Below are positions 44,660 through 53,746 of a DNA stretch of 55,935 bases, piece by piece (the stretch's first letter is position 1; each line of letters begins with the position of its first letter). The DNA is from Symbiodinium natans. Lineage: Eukaryota; Sar; Dinophyceae; Suessiales; Symbiodiniaceae. Position numbers and translations under genes: made by a program. The notes under the pieces were generated by a model. It saw nothing but the letters and a program-made list of their open reading frames with translations. It was not told the origin of the DNA and made no database searches. Location of the stretch: assembly GCA_905221605.1 (NCBI GenBank), contig CAJNDS010002064.1, positions 658,001-713,935 of the forward strand, in the 5' to 3' direction.

Positions 44660-45000
44660 AAGGTTTAGGGTTTAGCACCTCTACACCGGCACCTCGTGAG
44701 CTTTACCGAAGCTTTCTGTCTTTAAAACGCGATGACAACGAAGCCGCCCTGTTGACAAGTCCAACGGCACAAGCGTGTTCGTCCAGAGAAGTCTGGTTGC
44801 ATGTCGTATCGGTTGCCCCACAACCCTAAACTGCACGATTCCCAAACCATGTAGTTCCTAGTAGCTAGGCAAACTCAACACTGCCGACGCTTAAAAGCCA
44901 CATAGAGTGAACTATCTGGTTAACAGCAGCGACATGCCCATCCTTTCAGGTACACCCCATAAAGCCTAACCCTGAAAGCGAGCAGCCACCCTGCACCCCC
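44660..45000. other. No gene seen
   Basis: Unique-looking sequence; no convincing frame. Confidence 0.4.
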
Positions 45001-45004
45001 AAAC

Positions 45005-45068
45005 TCCTAAACCCCTAAACCCCTAAGCCCCTAAGCCCCAAGCCCTAAACCCTAAACCCTAAACCCTG
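45005..45068. repeat. CCCTAAA telomere-like tract
   Basis: CCCCTAAA octamers followed by three heptamers. Confidence 0.9.
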
Positions 45069-45166
45069 ACTCCACAGCCAAGGTGCGATACCCTAGCCAG
45101 TCTGAGGGAGCCTCATAGTCCCAGTACTGCATGAAGCGGAGCAGGGTGACCTTGAGTCTACCGCCC
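45067..45166 (-). CDS. Candidate internal exon between telomere-like tracts
   Basis: The minus strand reads GRLKVTLLRFMQYWDYEAPS then DWLGYRTLAVES. Mixed aromatic/charged composition with high GC3. Both sides carry repeat that is TTTAGGG in this strand's sense. No family. Confidence 0.42.
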
Positions 45167-45171
45167 TTTTA

Positions 45172-45213
45172 GGGTTTAGGGAACCCTAAACCCTAAACCC
45201 TAAACCCTAAAAC
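45172..45213. repeat. Head-to-head telomere-repeat junction
   Basis: TTTAGGGTTTAGGG is followed by AA and then four CCCTAAA units, the arrangement expected of an end-to-end telomere fusion or an inverted repeat. Confidence 0.93.
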
Positions 45214-45463
45214 ACGAAGCGCCCAAACTTGTGAGACGTTAGAGCCTTATGGCCAGGGCTTGTGCAGGGCTCTGGCTGCCATAGGTGCCTATAGGGCTTC
45301 TAGGTCCTAGCGTGTAGGCCGACTGATGAGCTCGGAATAAAGCAAGAGTCGAGCCCAGGGAAAAAGGTGGAATTGGGAAAGTCCTACTCTACAAATCTTA
45401 CCCTGCACTCCTGAACCCGGAAAATCCTGAAACCCAAACCCGCAGCAGCCAGGCTCAGTGGCC

Positions 45464-45730
45464 TTAACTTAACTTTGGGGGGGGGGGGGGGACACCCGAA
45501 AGAGTCCGAGTCACGGTGGGTCCATCAACGGGCCAGTCAGCCTCGCGCCACAGCAAACGCTTCGCCAAGGCATATCGTAGAGTAGTAACGTTACTAAGTT
45601 TTGCCAGGGGGCCCTTAAAGATCATGATACTGCCGGGCCACCTACTTTCCAGGGCTTTGGACGGTTTGCGCTGGATTCCGCACATCATAATCAACCTCAT
45701 GTGGGTTCCTTGACACTGGCGTAATCGCAA
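45464..45730 (-). CDS. Hypothetical ORF, 88 aa (plus-strand alternative)
   Basis: Minus: IQRKPSKALESRWPGSIMIF then KGPLAKLSNVTTLRYALAKR. Plus (45516-45713): SKRFAKAYRRVVTLLSFARG then PLKIMILPGHLLSRALDGLR. Both are open for over 60 codons and protein-like, so I cannot choose. Confidence 0.33.
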   Translation of the reverse strand: MRLRQCQGTHMRLIMMCGIQRKPSKALESRWPGSIMIFKGPLAKLSNVTTLRYALAKRLLWREADWPVDGPTVTRTLSGVPPPPPKLS

Positions 45731-45940
45731 GCCACCGCACTGGCTTCAGCGCCTTTACAGAAAGCCGGGGTATTCTTGTCACTGCCTACGAGGCCCCAGT
45801 CCTTCACAGCACGAAGCCTAGCTGATTGTGTGTGCGCGGGGTCACTCCAATCCCAATTAGTGCATTAGTGCACATGCATTTATTCGAAACACACGGGTCA
45901 CAGAAATCCTCTAAACCCTAGAAGCAATCAAAGTCCTTAA

Positions 45941-46180
45941 GTGACAGAGAACGGTGACCCCTTAAGCCATACCAATGCCCTTCCTCAGGCGGCGGTTCAC
46001 TTCCTTTCACAGGGTTTAGGGGCTTCGGGTCTATGCAGCAAGATTGCTACCCTTGCCATCATATACCAGCCCAAAAAGAACCCGGTCGGTATAACGCTGT
46101 ACGATATGCCAAAACACACGAAAACAAAAAGACACATCAAAGTGATATGCAAAAACTACATAAACGGAATGATGCAATGA
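45941..46180 (+). CDS. Hypothetical ORF, 79 aa
   Basis: Contains ATLAIIYQPKKNPVGITLYD then MPKHTKTKRHIKVICKNYIN. Lys-rich and AT-richer than its surroundings. Confidence 0.27.
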   Translation: MTENGDPLSHTNALPQAAVHFLSQGLGASGLCSKIATLAIIYQPKKNPVGITLYDMPKHTKTKRHIKVICKNYINGMMQ

Positions 46181-46439
46181 ATCAGGGGCTCTTTGGGCGG
46201 CTGGAGTTTTCGGCCTTGTCGCCCGGGGAACCGCGATTTGAACCCTAAAGTCTGTAGAAGTACCTGGCCAATGACCCCAAACCCCAAACCCCAAGCCCCA
46301 AGCCCCAAGCCCCAAAGCCCAAAGCCCAAACCCGAATGTCACCTCGTAACTGCCATTTGGAAACCCCTATACCCTGAACCCCCGAACCAGGAATCCTAAA
46401 CCATAATTGGGAACTCGACATAGAACCGAAACTAGGGAA

Positions 46440-46625
46440 CCTACCAACGGACTATGATATTTTATATTGTGTATAGTATGCAATGGATACTATACATGTA
46501 TATACTATCTAAGATGCTATGCACAGCATATAAGAGTAGCAATATAATAACAATAAGAGGAAAAAGTAAAAACATATATATATATATATGTACACATATA
46601 TACATATATACATATATATATATAG
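46440..46625. repeat. AT/TATATG microsatellite region
   Basis: AT-rich stretch ending in a TATATA(C/G) repeat; short hydrophobic frames here are artefacts. Confidence 0.85.
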
Positions 46626-46851
46626 GAGGCCGCTCCCTTCCCTGAGCCCTGATGGCCCTGCGCGCACCGCCCTTGTTGCTGCAGCCTTCCTCGTCGGGTG
46701 TTCCTCCCGGCCTTCCTCGCAGCCGTTGTTTGCTCGAATTGGCCGTTCCCCACCTGCCTCTGCTCGCGTCCTCTCTTGCTCCCTTGCCTTACCGCCTGCC
46801 GGTTGGTCCCTTGCCGGCCTTGCCTGGATAATCCAGGACATGTCACACTAG
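46588..46851 (+). CDS. Hypothetical ORF, 87 aa, frame uncertain
   Basis: After the AT repeat the frame reads DGPARTALVAAAFLVGCSSR then PSSQPLFARIGRSPPASARV. A second plus frame begins MALRAPPLLLQPSSSGVPPG, and minus frames read Arg/Gln/Gly-rich peptides. All frames are open because the sequence is C/T-rich, so coding is doubtful. Confidence 0.22.
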   Translation: MYTYIHIYIYIYRRPLPSLSPDGPARTALVAAAFLVGCSSRPSSQPLFARIGRSPPASARVLSCSLALPPAGWSLAGLAWIIQDMSH

Positions 46852-47052
46852 AGAGGCTGTGCCCCATTGTGCGGCTTGCTTGTGATTAGTTTCCACTCTG
46901 AAAACTCGAGTTTGTTTCTAGGTTCGTGCCGCCCTCAGAAGTAGGAGTTGGCTATATGTATATATATATATATCATACATATATACATATGCATTATATA
47001 TATATACATATACATTATATTCTGTTGTTGTGATATGATACAGTATACTATT

Positions 47053-47135
47053 TAGGCGCGCCTCCGAGGAGATGAGCCTTCGGCCGATGTCGTGCTGCGG
47101 CTGGTAGTGGCAGGTGAAGAGCCTCAAGGGGCAGC
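47053..47135 (-). CDS. Candidate exon
   Basis: The minus strand reads ESCPLRLFTCHYQPQHDIGR then RLISSEAR after GGTTTGGGGAG, between two AT microsatellites. GC-rich island with protein-like composition. Confidence 0.35.
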
Positions 47136-47193
47136 TCTCCCCAAACCAGACATATGTATATATATATATATGATGCAGCGTCGAGCGTCCTGG

Positions 47194-47217
47194 CCCCCCC
47201 CCCCCCCCCCCCCCCCC
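47194..47217. repeat. Poly-C tract (24 C)
   Basis: Homopolymer just left of a CCCTAAA tract. Confidence 0.95.
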
Positions 47218-47237
47218 ATGGTAGCCTACTCTACGGT

Positions 47238-47405
47238 CCCTAAACCCTAGACCCTAAACCCTAAACCCTAAACCCCTAAACCCTAAACCCTAAACCCTAA
47301 ACCCTAAAAAACCTAAACCCTAACCCTAAACCCTAAACCTTAAGTCTTAAACCTTAAACCCTAAACCCTAAAACCTTGAACCCTAAACCCTAACCCTAAA
47401 ACCAA
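47238..47405. repeat. CCCTAAA telomere-like array
   Basis: About twenty units, many perfect, with CCCTAA hexamers among them. Confidence 0.95.
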
Positions 47406-47457
47406 CCCCCAACCACACCACAGGGGGGGGGGATCATCTTAGTACCCCATCCGCGGG

Positions 47458-47592
47458 GAAAACCCTAAACCCTAAACCCTAAACCCTAAACCCTAAACCC
47501 TAAACCGTAAACCCTAAACCCTAAACCCTAAAACCCTAAAACCCTAACCCTAACCCTAACCCTAAACCCTAAACCTAAAACCCTAAAAACCC
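47458..47592. repeat. CCCTAAA telomere-like array
   Basis: About eighteen units including a block of CCCTAA hexamers; nearly the same flank (CCACCCCCAACCACACCACC) follows both this array and the previous one, so the pair is a duplication. Confidence 0.93.
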
Positions 47593-47599
47593 ACCCCCA

Positions 47600-47800
47600 A
47601 CCACACCACCGGGGGGGGGGGTAACCATGGGGGGTGGGGGGGGGGGGGGAGGGGGGGGGGGCCCGCCGGGGCTGAATCATATATATATATATACAAATAT
47701 ATATATATATATACATATATAGATATAGACATACAAATATACATATATACATATATATATATATACACATACATATATCTATATACATACACTCTAAACC
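47600..47800. repeat. G-rich and TATATA simple repeats
   Basis: Several G runs, then an AT/ACATAT microsatellite. Two minus frames here are artefacts. Confidence 0.9.
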
Positions 47801-47872
47801 CTGTGTAGGTTCCTCAAAAAAAGGGCCTAAACCCTACAAACCCTAAATATAAAGGTGATCCCAAACCCTCAG

Positions 47873-47936
47873 CCATGAGGTCCAGTCGAATCGCAACAGA
47901 TCAGAGGCGGACATCAACCGGAGAGCTGCTTGCAAC
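47873..47936 (-). CDS. Candidate exon
   Basis: GTTGAGGGCTCAG precedes LQAALRLMSASDLLRFDWTS then WL on the minus strand, left at CTGAGG|GTTTGG. Amphipathic helix, GC3 bias. Confidence 0.38.
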
Positions 47937-48309
47937 TGAGCCCTCAACCGCAAACCGACCCGAACGACTCTAGCAAACCCTCTCGTTAGCAAACCCTCTC
48001 GTCTGGTTTGGATTCGGGATGTTGAAGCTGCAGCACTTGAGGGTACTTTAACTTGGCCTCGCAACGCGCAAAGTTTCACAGACTGTCGTGTCAATAGGGT
48101 CGATAGGGCTGAACTCTAAGCTCGAGGGGCTGAGATATTACTATATATTACTATTATTATTACTATCATTATTATAACCATTATAGGTATCAGTACTATT
48201 ACTGGTAAAATTAGTACTTCATGGCCGAGGCGCATGTCGCGCGCTGCAAGCCACTCTCCCGCCTGTGACGGCTTCCGGACCCCACAACATCCCCAGGCAC
48301 ATGACTGGA

Positions 48310-48370
48310 ATTTAGGGTTTAGGGTTTAGGGTTTCGGGTTTCGGGTTTCGGGTTTGGGGTTTAGGGTTGA
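48310..48370. repeat. TTTAGGG / TTTCGGG tract
   Basis: Three TTTAGGG units, four TTTCGGG units, then TTTGGGG. Confidence 0.9.
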
Positions 48371-48487
48371 GAGCAACTTGAATTTGGCGAAGTTTGACAT
48401 CCCTGACTCAAAAACTCGAACCACAGGCAAGGCGTAGAGAAGAATCGAGGAAGCACGATGCTGGCTAGTTGCTTCTAGCAGAAAGGA

Positions 48488-48688
48488 CTATGACACATAC
48501 GCCGGCCCGAGATTTTTTGGTTTCAGCGGAGGGGCCAAGAACATGGGCGACGCGGCGATAAGAGTACGATGAGACCCAACAAAACATCCTTGAAGCAGGT
48601 CCTTCCTAGCGCTTACTGACGCCGCCGCAACCCCTAAATCTCCAGCCCTAACTCCCCATATACCCTTCAATATTTTATCCACCAGCAT
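48488..48688 (-). CDS. Hypothetical ORF, 66 aa
   Basis: MLVDKILKGIWGVRAGDLGV then AAASVSARKDLLQGCFVGSH. ATG to stop; plausible composition. Confidence 0.33.
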   Translation of the reverse strand: MLVDKILKGIWGVRAGDLGVAAASVSARKDLLQGCFVGSHRTLIAASPMFLAPPLKPKNLGPAYVS

Positions 48689-48809
48689 CTGAGACTTTCT
48701 CAGGCGCGAGCACTGAGCAACACATAGGGATAGGTTGAGCCCAGACCCTCATCGGTTTGTGCAAACTTTTCAGGGACATTATAAGTGAACACCACATGTG
48801 CCCACATAG

Positions 48810-49133
48810 TTGTGCATAAAGTTTTCCCATTCTGTTCAGCTGTCGTTCTTTATCTTGTTGATTTTTACAGCAGAAGTGGAAGCCCCGCTTTACTGGCCTG
48901 TTTTTGACGACCAGAACAATCCAAGAAATTGTCTTGGCCAAGAAAATTCTCACGAGATAGGACTGCGTTTGCAGCACAATGTCGAACTGTTGCGGTTTGA
49001 CCTTTTTTTGCGCCGCGCCGGCAGGGAGGAGCCCAAGGGCAAACTCATTCCCTCATTGCCTGCTGAAACTCAGCAAGATGATGGGGATTATAATAGGGCC
49101 GAACAGCCACTCCTGGAATGCAGCAACAGCTGA
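48810..49133 (+). CDS. Hypothetical ORF, 107 aa, with internal acceptor
   Basis: TATCTTGTTGATTTTTACAG at 48870 is a strong acceptor. One frame after it reads QKWKPRFTGLFLTTRTIQEI then VLAKKILTR and TAG at 48960. The frame of the longer ORF reads VEAPLYWPVFDDQNNPRNCL, later ELLRFDLFLRRAGREEPKGK and ends at 49133. Either way the sequence from 48871 is probably coding. Confidence 0.42.
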   Translation: MCIKFSHSVQLSFFILLIFTAEVEAPLYWPVFDDQNNPRNCLGQENSHEIGLRLQHNVELLRFDLFLRRAGREEPKGKLIPSLPAETQQDDGDYNRAEQPLLECSNS

Positions 49134-49284
49134 CTCGAGCCCTAAACCCTAAACCCCCAAGCATCACATCCCAAGCACGGAATTCCCCCAAAGCCCAGGA
49201 CGACAAACCTGCAGAAAGGAAAGGCTTTGTAAACCCCTTCAACCTTGAAGTTCACCCTAAACACCCTATAAACCCCAAAACCAC

Positions 49285-49383
49285 CTATTGTAGCGCCTCA
49301 TAGTTCCGGTACGCCATGGCGAAACGCTGGAAGAACTCCTCGGAGAAGAGCTGGCGCATCTGCCGGATGTCCTTAAGGTCCAT
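49285..49383 (-). CDS. Candidate 5' exon or 32-aa ORF
   Basis: MDLKDIRQMRQLFSEEFFQR then FAMAYRNYEALQ and TAG on the minus strand. Very strong amphipathic helix and GC3 bias. It may continue through a donor near 49287. Family unknown. Confidence 0.42.
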   Translation of the reverse strand: MDLKDIRQMRQLFSEEFFQRFAMAYRNYEALQ

Positions 49384-49580
49384 GGTGCAGGCAAGTTCAG
49401 GTTTTAGGGGGGTGGTTACGGTTTCGGCTTAGATTTTCGGGCCAAAGTTCAGGGAGCTGACCCCGCTTCGGGCCCTATGTTCGTGGGATTTCGGGTTCGA
49501 ACATAGGGCTTGTGAGATTGTTTTCGGGCTTCGGCTGGGAAGTCTTTGTGAGAAAAGAGCATTGAGCTGCTCGGGAATGG

Positions 49581-49829
49581 GTGATGCAAAAAAGGTTTTT
49601 GGAGTGCGTAGATCATGGGTGTGAGGACGCCAGATCCCGAAACTGGGCGGGAGGGTTTAGGGTCTTCTATGAACCCTGGTATGTGCCCTCCATGCCAACA
49701 TATGCCAACCCTCGGCAACAGCAGCCTGCAGCCGAGTGGCTGGGTTGCTGGTCATTGCATCCCACACATGGTAGTCCTGACATCCGGCTGGCGCTGCAAT
49801 GCTTAAGTTGTCGCAACAACAGATCCTAG
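49581..49829 (+). CDS. Hypothetical ORF, 82 aa
   Basis: MMQKRFLECVDHGCEDARSR, later GFRVFYEPWYVPSMPTYANP. A 63-codon plus frame and an 93-codon minus frame overlap. Uncertain. Confidence 0.28.
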   Translation: MMQKRFLECVDHGCEDARSRNWAGGFRVFYEPWYVPSMPTYANPRQQQPAAEWLGCWSLHPTHGSPDIRLALQCLSCRNNRS

Positions 49830-50175
49830 GCAGCAGCCACCTCGCAAAGGCGGCTGTAACTGTTCGACCCGCTGTACTGTACGGCTGCTTCCCGGGATTT
49901 CTGGATGCTGCATGCAGTTCTGCGGATACAAGCGCCAACTAAACGACATCGGCTGTGAGCTTACAACATGCTCTAGCAGCTGAGCTGGGCGACTCAAGCC
50001 CGCAAAGCCCAAGCCTCTCAAGACTCGACAGCTCAAAAACCAATCCGCGCTGCACCCTAGGAAGGCCACATAGCAAGCCCTGCACTACTGTGCCAACAAC
50101 CTGAGGTTCTCTCGACCCCCTGAAAAAACCCTGGAGTCCCCACAGGCCTGTCAACCCGAAGCCACGTAAACCATC

Positions 50176-50262
50176 GTAATATAAGGGCCTTAACAATTAG
50201 AACGAGGTTTTGGGGGATATTATAGTATTTTATAAAAGGACCACACCAAGGGAATATTTCTT
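50176..50262. repeat. Dispersed repeat, family C copy 2
   Basis: Second copy of the element at 32451-32540, in the same orientation: GGGCCTTAACAATTA, TTTTGGGGGATATTATAGTA, AAAAGGACCACAC. It lies just 3' of the candidate exon at 50279. Confidence 0.65.
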
Positions 50263-50278
50263 GTGATTTTTCAGACCC

Positions 50279-50369
50279 CTGTAGTAAGCTCCACTCCTTT
50301 TCCCGACGGTCCTCTGCCATCTTCTCGCTCTTCCGCACTTCGCGAAGCTGGCGTATCTTGAAGCGGTTC
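50279..50369 (-). CDS. Candidate internal exon with excellent acceptor
   Basis: ATTCCATTCCTTTTGCAG precedes NRFKIRQLREVRKSEKMAED then RREKEWSLLQ on the minus strand. A long charged coiled-coil-like helix with clear coding bias, and one of the best exon candidates. Downstream in its sense lies a family C repeat, presumably intronic. Confidence 0.48.
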
Positions 50370-50644
50370 CTGCAAAAGGAATGGAATTATGATTTAGTAT
50401 TAAGTGATGATTATTATCACTGTTAGTATTCAGCGCCACTTCACAACTCACGGTGCTCAAAAAAACGCACTCCAACCGGACTGAAACAAGGAACCGGCTT
50501 GAGGTGGCGAGCGCCCAGAACCCCAAGCTATGTAAGCCTCAAACCGAAACCCTGACTAAACTCCAAGCCCAAGCCTTTGCAACAGACACCCCCGGCTCTG
50601 AGCCCGGTTCAGGGCTTGGGGCTTCAGCTCAGCAGCTAAGTCGA

Positions 50645-50742
50645 CCCCTAAACCCTAAACCCTAAACCCTAAACCCTAAACCCTAAACCCTAACCCTAAA
50701 CCCTAAACCCTAAACCCTACAGGTGCTAAGGGTTTAGGGTTT
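50645..50742. repeat. CCCTAAA array facing TTTAGGG units
   Basis: About nine CCCTAAA units, a 16-bp spacer (TACAGGTGCTAAGG), then two TTTAGGG units. Confidence 0.93.
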
Positions 50743-50743
50743 A

Positions 50744-50853
50744 AGGACCCCATGGTCGCTATGGACAAACTCCACGCCGGCCGAATGGCCTGATGATTCG
50801 ATCAGGTCCCTGCTCGACAACATGGATCCTGCCATTTCGCGGTTCCAGCTTAG
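50744..50853 (+). CDS. Candidate exon
   Basis: SLWTNSTPAEWPDDSIRSLL then DNMDPAISRFQLR. Acidic, helical, GC3-biased, bordered by telomere-like units on both sides. Confidence 0.42.
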
Positions 50854-50992
50854 GGGGTTTAGGGTTCGGGCCTTTTAGGGTTAGGAGTTTAGGGGCTTAG
50901 AGGGTTTCGGGTTGACGGTTTAAAGGGGGGTTGAGGGTTCAGGGTTTGCAGAGCCCATGCCGTCAGGGCTTCTGGGAAGCTTAGGGGCGTTG

Positions 50993-51067
50993 GGCTCGAG
51001 GAGGTTCAGCTTCAGTTTGATGTTCATGGAACTTCGAAGAAGTCCTCGCTCTGAAAAAGTAGCTTAG
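50993..51067 (+). CDS. Candidate terminal exon
   Basis: GSRRFSFSLMFMELRRSPRS then EKVA and TAG. Short but composition is good. Confidence 0.3.
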   Translation, partial: GSRRFSFSLMFMELRRSPRSEKVA

Positions 51068-51198
51068 GGCTTAGGGTTTGGGGCTCAGGTTCGTACTTTT
51101 CCGGGATACAACGGGATCCGAACGTGCATGAGGCTGATTGCGACTGTCCGAGGAAGTGGGAAGTGGGACAGGTGTGAACCGCTTGCACAATGGCTACC

Positions 51199-51246
51199 CG
51201 AAACCCTAAACCCTAAGCCCTAAACCCTAAACCCTAAACCCTAAAC
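51199..51246. repeat. CCCTAAA telomere-like tract
   Basis: Six units, one CCCTAAG. Confidence 0.9.
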
Positions 51247-51449
51247 TACCCGAGACTCATCACAAGCCCAAGATGCTCACGTGGGTATCGTTAAATTTTA
51301 AATTCGAGGTCCCGGTGCGACTTAGCCTGCCCAGACTTCCGCAGCTTCCGCGAGCGAGTGGGGGATATGCATACATGTATACATATTATATAAATATATA
51401 GAATATGTACATATATATATATAATACAATCTAGCCGAGAACTCAGTAC

Positions 51450-51641
51450 GTGCAGGATCCTGGATTTCCTGACAGCCGTGCTGCAAGAGATGAGGCAGAG
51501 AAAGCCAATGTGCTGCAGGTGGCTGGGATAACAAAAACGACCATCTGGGCAGACAAGACCAAGACCATCTCGGAGTCCAGACCGGTGTCCACTCAGGCAA
51601 GTCCCGGAATAGGACGTAGAACCACCCGACACTCAAAGTAG
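51450..51641 (+). CDS. Candidate exon, core 51456-51517
   Basis: After AGTACGTGCAG one frame reads ILDFLTAVLQEMRQRKPMCC and reaches TGCAG|GTGGCT, a plausible exon. The other frame is open for 63 codons (SRAARDEAEKANVLQVAGIT). Confidence 0.36.
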   Translation: MQDPGFPDSRAARDEAEKANVLQVAGITKTTIWADKTKTISESRPVSTQASPGIGRRTTRHSK

Positions 51642-51994
51642 TTAGGGTTCAAGGCCCAGCCCTCCAGCAACCTTGACAAACCTCCCCAGCTCCCCAAACA
51701 AACTTGACGCCGACCCCCACCCCCCCCCCCCCCCCCCCCCCCCAACCAAACAACTGTTCCCAAGCTCGATTCAGAGGGGGGGTACTCATCAGGACACCAC
51801 ATTACCTGGCACCATCTGGACTTCAAAACTGCTGCATCTCCAGCATTTGAACTAGTTCGGGCTGCGGAGCCTTGACACATCCAGGTCCATGGTGTACACA
51901 CGCATCGGGATTCCTCAGTGGCAAGTGGCAGCGAAGCGCCACGCTGAAATGCTGAACCCAAACCCTGTGGGGCCCTGTACCTACCCCGAAACAC
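51593..51994 (-). CDS. Hypothetical ORF, 133 aa, poly-Gly interrupted
   Basis: Contains TEESRCVCTPWTWMCQGSAA and SSNAGDAAVLKSRWCQVMWC, then a Gly run from the poly-C tract at 51721-51743. Length is inflated by that tract. Confidence 0.25.
   Translation of the reverse strand: MFRGRYRAPQGLGSAFQRGASLPLATEESRCVCTPWTWMCQGSAARTSSNAGDAAVLKSRWCQVMWCPDEYPPSESSLGTVVWLGGGGGGGGGGRRQVCLGSWGGLSRLLEGWALNPNYFECRVVLRPIPGLA
51721..51743. repeat. Poly-C tract (23 C)
   Basis: Homopolymer. Confidence 0.95.
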
Positions 51995-52009
51995 ACCCTA
52001 ATCCCTATA

Positions 52010-52082
52010 ACCTAAACCCTAACCCTAAGCCCTAAGCCCTAAGCCCTAAGCCCTAAACCCTAAACCCTAAACCCTAAACCCT
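52010..52082. repeat. CCCTAAA tract with AAGCCCT block
   Basis: Four AAGCCCT units followed by four CCCTAAA units. Confidence 0.92.
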
Positions 52083-52186
52083 CGGTAGCCGAGCAGCTGG
52101 AGCCGCTCACGGTGACTTGGTCTATGAGTCTGCAGGTCAAGGCAACCTGTTCGAGCCCATGCTCAGGATACCTAAACCCGGGAGGT

Positions 52187-52295
52187 ACCTAGGAATAAAG
52201 AGGGTAGGTACCCTTTTTGGTTCTAAGGGGATGATAAGGGAACCCTAACCCTAAACAAAAGGAAATAAGGGCCTACTCCCGGTCCTAGACACTCT
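52187..52295. mobile_element. Small hairpin repeat, family B copy 2
   Basis: Second copy of the 8599-8680 element. Ends inverted: GGGAGGTACCTAGGAATAAA at the left, and the right end reads GGGAGTAGGCCCTTATTTCC on the other strand. Confidence 0.6.
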
Positions 52296-52569
52296 TGAGT
52301 GTGCAAAGGGCCCGCTCTGGGCCCTAGTTTCAGTTCGGGGTTCATGCTTTGGGGGCTTTGAGGCGGTTTAGGATGGGTTTTGTGGGAGCTTAGGGAACAG
52401 GATCGTGTACTGTAACCTCCTTCATCCTCACAGTAGCCGTCTCCCTCGAGCAATGACAGGTGGGCTTTGGGCTTGGGGTGCTCCTGGCCTCAAAGGCTGC
52501 TGGAGGCCTGATTACGGTTACAAGCTGCCTTTAGGGTTCTGGGTTGTTACCCTCCGTCCGAGTGACTGT

Positions 52570-52630
52570 TTGCATAAACCCTAAACCCCAAACTCCCAAA
52601 CCCTAAGCCCTAAACCCTAAACCCTAAATT
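52570..52630. repeat. CCCTAAA telomere-like tract
   Basis: Six units with variants. Confidence 0.88.
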
Positions 52631-52642
52631 TCTTTCAGTGTG

Positions 52643-52756
52643 ATGCCGTCTGGGACTGCGAAGCCCAAGAAAGCGCCCAAACAGCAGCAGCAGCGCCTCG
52701 TTGCTGCACATGTTCACCTGAGTTTATGCATGGTGGGAGGTGCCACAGGGCTTTAG
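52643..52756 (+). CDS. Candidate 5' exon or 37-aa ORF
   Basis: AAATTTCTTTCAG four bases before the ATG is a good acceptor. MPSGTAKPKKAPKQQQQRLV then AAHVHLSLCMVGGATGL and TAG. Basic Gln-rich start. Confidence 0.35.
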   Translation: MPSGTAKPKKAPKQQQQRLVAAHVHLSLCMVGGATGL

Positions 52757-52760
52757 CAGG

Positions 52761-52853
52761 GCTTAGGGTTTAGGGTTTAGGGTTTAGGGTTTTTAAGGTT
52801 TAGGGTTTAGGGTTTAGGGTTTAGGGTTTAGGGTTTAGGGTTTAGGGTTTAGC
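52761..52853. repeat. TTTAGGG telomere-like array
   Basis: About twelve units, one TTTAAGG. Confidence 0.95.
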
Positions 52854-52874
52854 AGCCAGGTTTTCAAAGGTCAT

Positions 52875-53111
52875 GTGGCTCTAAGGTTCCGACGGTTACC
52901 TTGTTCTGAGGAGGGTTTAAAAGTGGTTCATCACCGATCATCACCGCAGATTTGTGACGGGCATGCTGGCAGGCCTAGTGTTCGGTACACTAGCACTGCT
53001 GAGGCTAGTATGGATGTGCGTTGGGATGTTCCCCTCCCCATGATTCCAGCAATCCTTAGTAGGCATTCCCATAGGCGGTACGATGATCCCTATTCAGGAC
53101 TGTTAGTGTAA
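52875..53111 (+). CDS. Hypothetical ORF, 78 aa, ending in MITE
   Basis: MALRFRRLPCSEEGLKVVHH then RSSPQICDGHAGRPSVRYTS. Its last ~30 codons are family A element sequence, so any gene here has been truncated or the ORF is chance. Confidence 0.25.
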   Translation: MALRFRRLPCSEEGLKVVHHRSSPQICDGHAGRPSVRYTSTAEASMDVRWDVPLPMIPAILSRHSHRRYDDPYSGLLV

Positions 53112-53126
53112 GGGGGGGAACATCCC
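53023..53126. mobile_element. MITE-like hairpin element, family A copy 2
   Basis: 104 bp with ends GGGATGTTCCCC and GGGGGAACATCCC inverted to each other. Read on the minus strand its left arm (CCCTTACACTAACAGTCCTG) matches copy 3 (CCCTTATACTAACAGTCCTT). Inserted in opposite orientation to copy 3. Confidence 0.8.
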
Positions 53127-53268
53127 AAGGCCTTGCAAACACACACCGAAGCTGAGCATTGGGCCATGCTGTGTGAGAGCAGCATCCAAACCTTGAACTG
53201 AGAGGTGGCTGCCTGGCATGTTGGCATATAAGCGGATATGAGCGCAGTCCTATAGAATGGGTAAGGTC

Positions 53269-53523
53269 CTACACTGTGGCACCATCAACTGATCCAGCAG
53301 CCGGGCAGTTCAGGTCCTGGGTTGTTGAGGAAAGGCTTGCGGTGTAGGAATCAAGGGGGCTCCCAAGGCCACGTGGACAAAGAAGGTGCCATAGGAAGCC
53401 GTGTGAACTTGCACGCTTGACAGTCAAAGTGCTGGCTAGCCCTTGGCAGTGAGGAATCAACCCCAAGGCTTGCTTTGCATGGCTCTCGGCAGCACAGGTC
53501 GGCGCTGAAGTTTCTAGGGCCAC
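53269..53523 (-). CDS. Hypothetical ORF, 84 aa
   Basis: MALETSAPTCAAESHAKQAL then GLIPHCQGLASTLTVKRASS. ATG to stop, Ala/Ser/Leu-rich, plausible. Confidence 0.33.
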   Translation of the reverse strand: MALETSAPTCAAESHAKQALGLIPHCQGLASTLTVKRASSHGFLWHLLCPRGLGSPLDSYTASLSSTTQDLNCPAAGSVDGATV

Positions 53524-53746
53524 TGCGTCCTGAACCCTCTACCCCTCAAAGCTAAAGCAGGGTTGCAGGTAGCAGCGACTGATGTGAAGCAGAACCAAGT
53601 CGTGGAGGGCACGTGTAGCATCTGCAACATGCCATTCCCTACCCAGCTCTGGCTCTAGCATCAAAATCCACCCAGAAGCCGATACTCCGCCCTTATAAAC
53701 CCTCATTACAAGACTTCAGCAGGAACAGGGCTTGTGCTGAAGGTTA

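Noticed and set aside
46509-46867. 110- and 116-codon Arg/Gln-rich minus frames
   Set aside because: All frames are open across this C/T-rich stretch and the ends are an AT microsatellite; no frame stands out.
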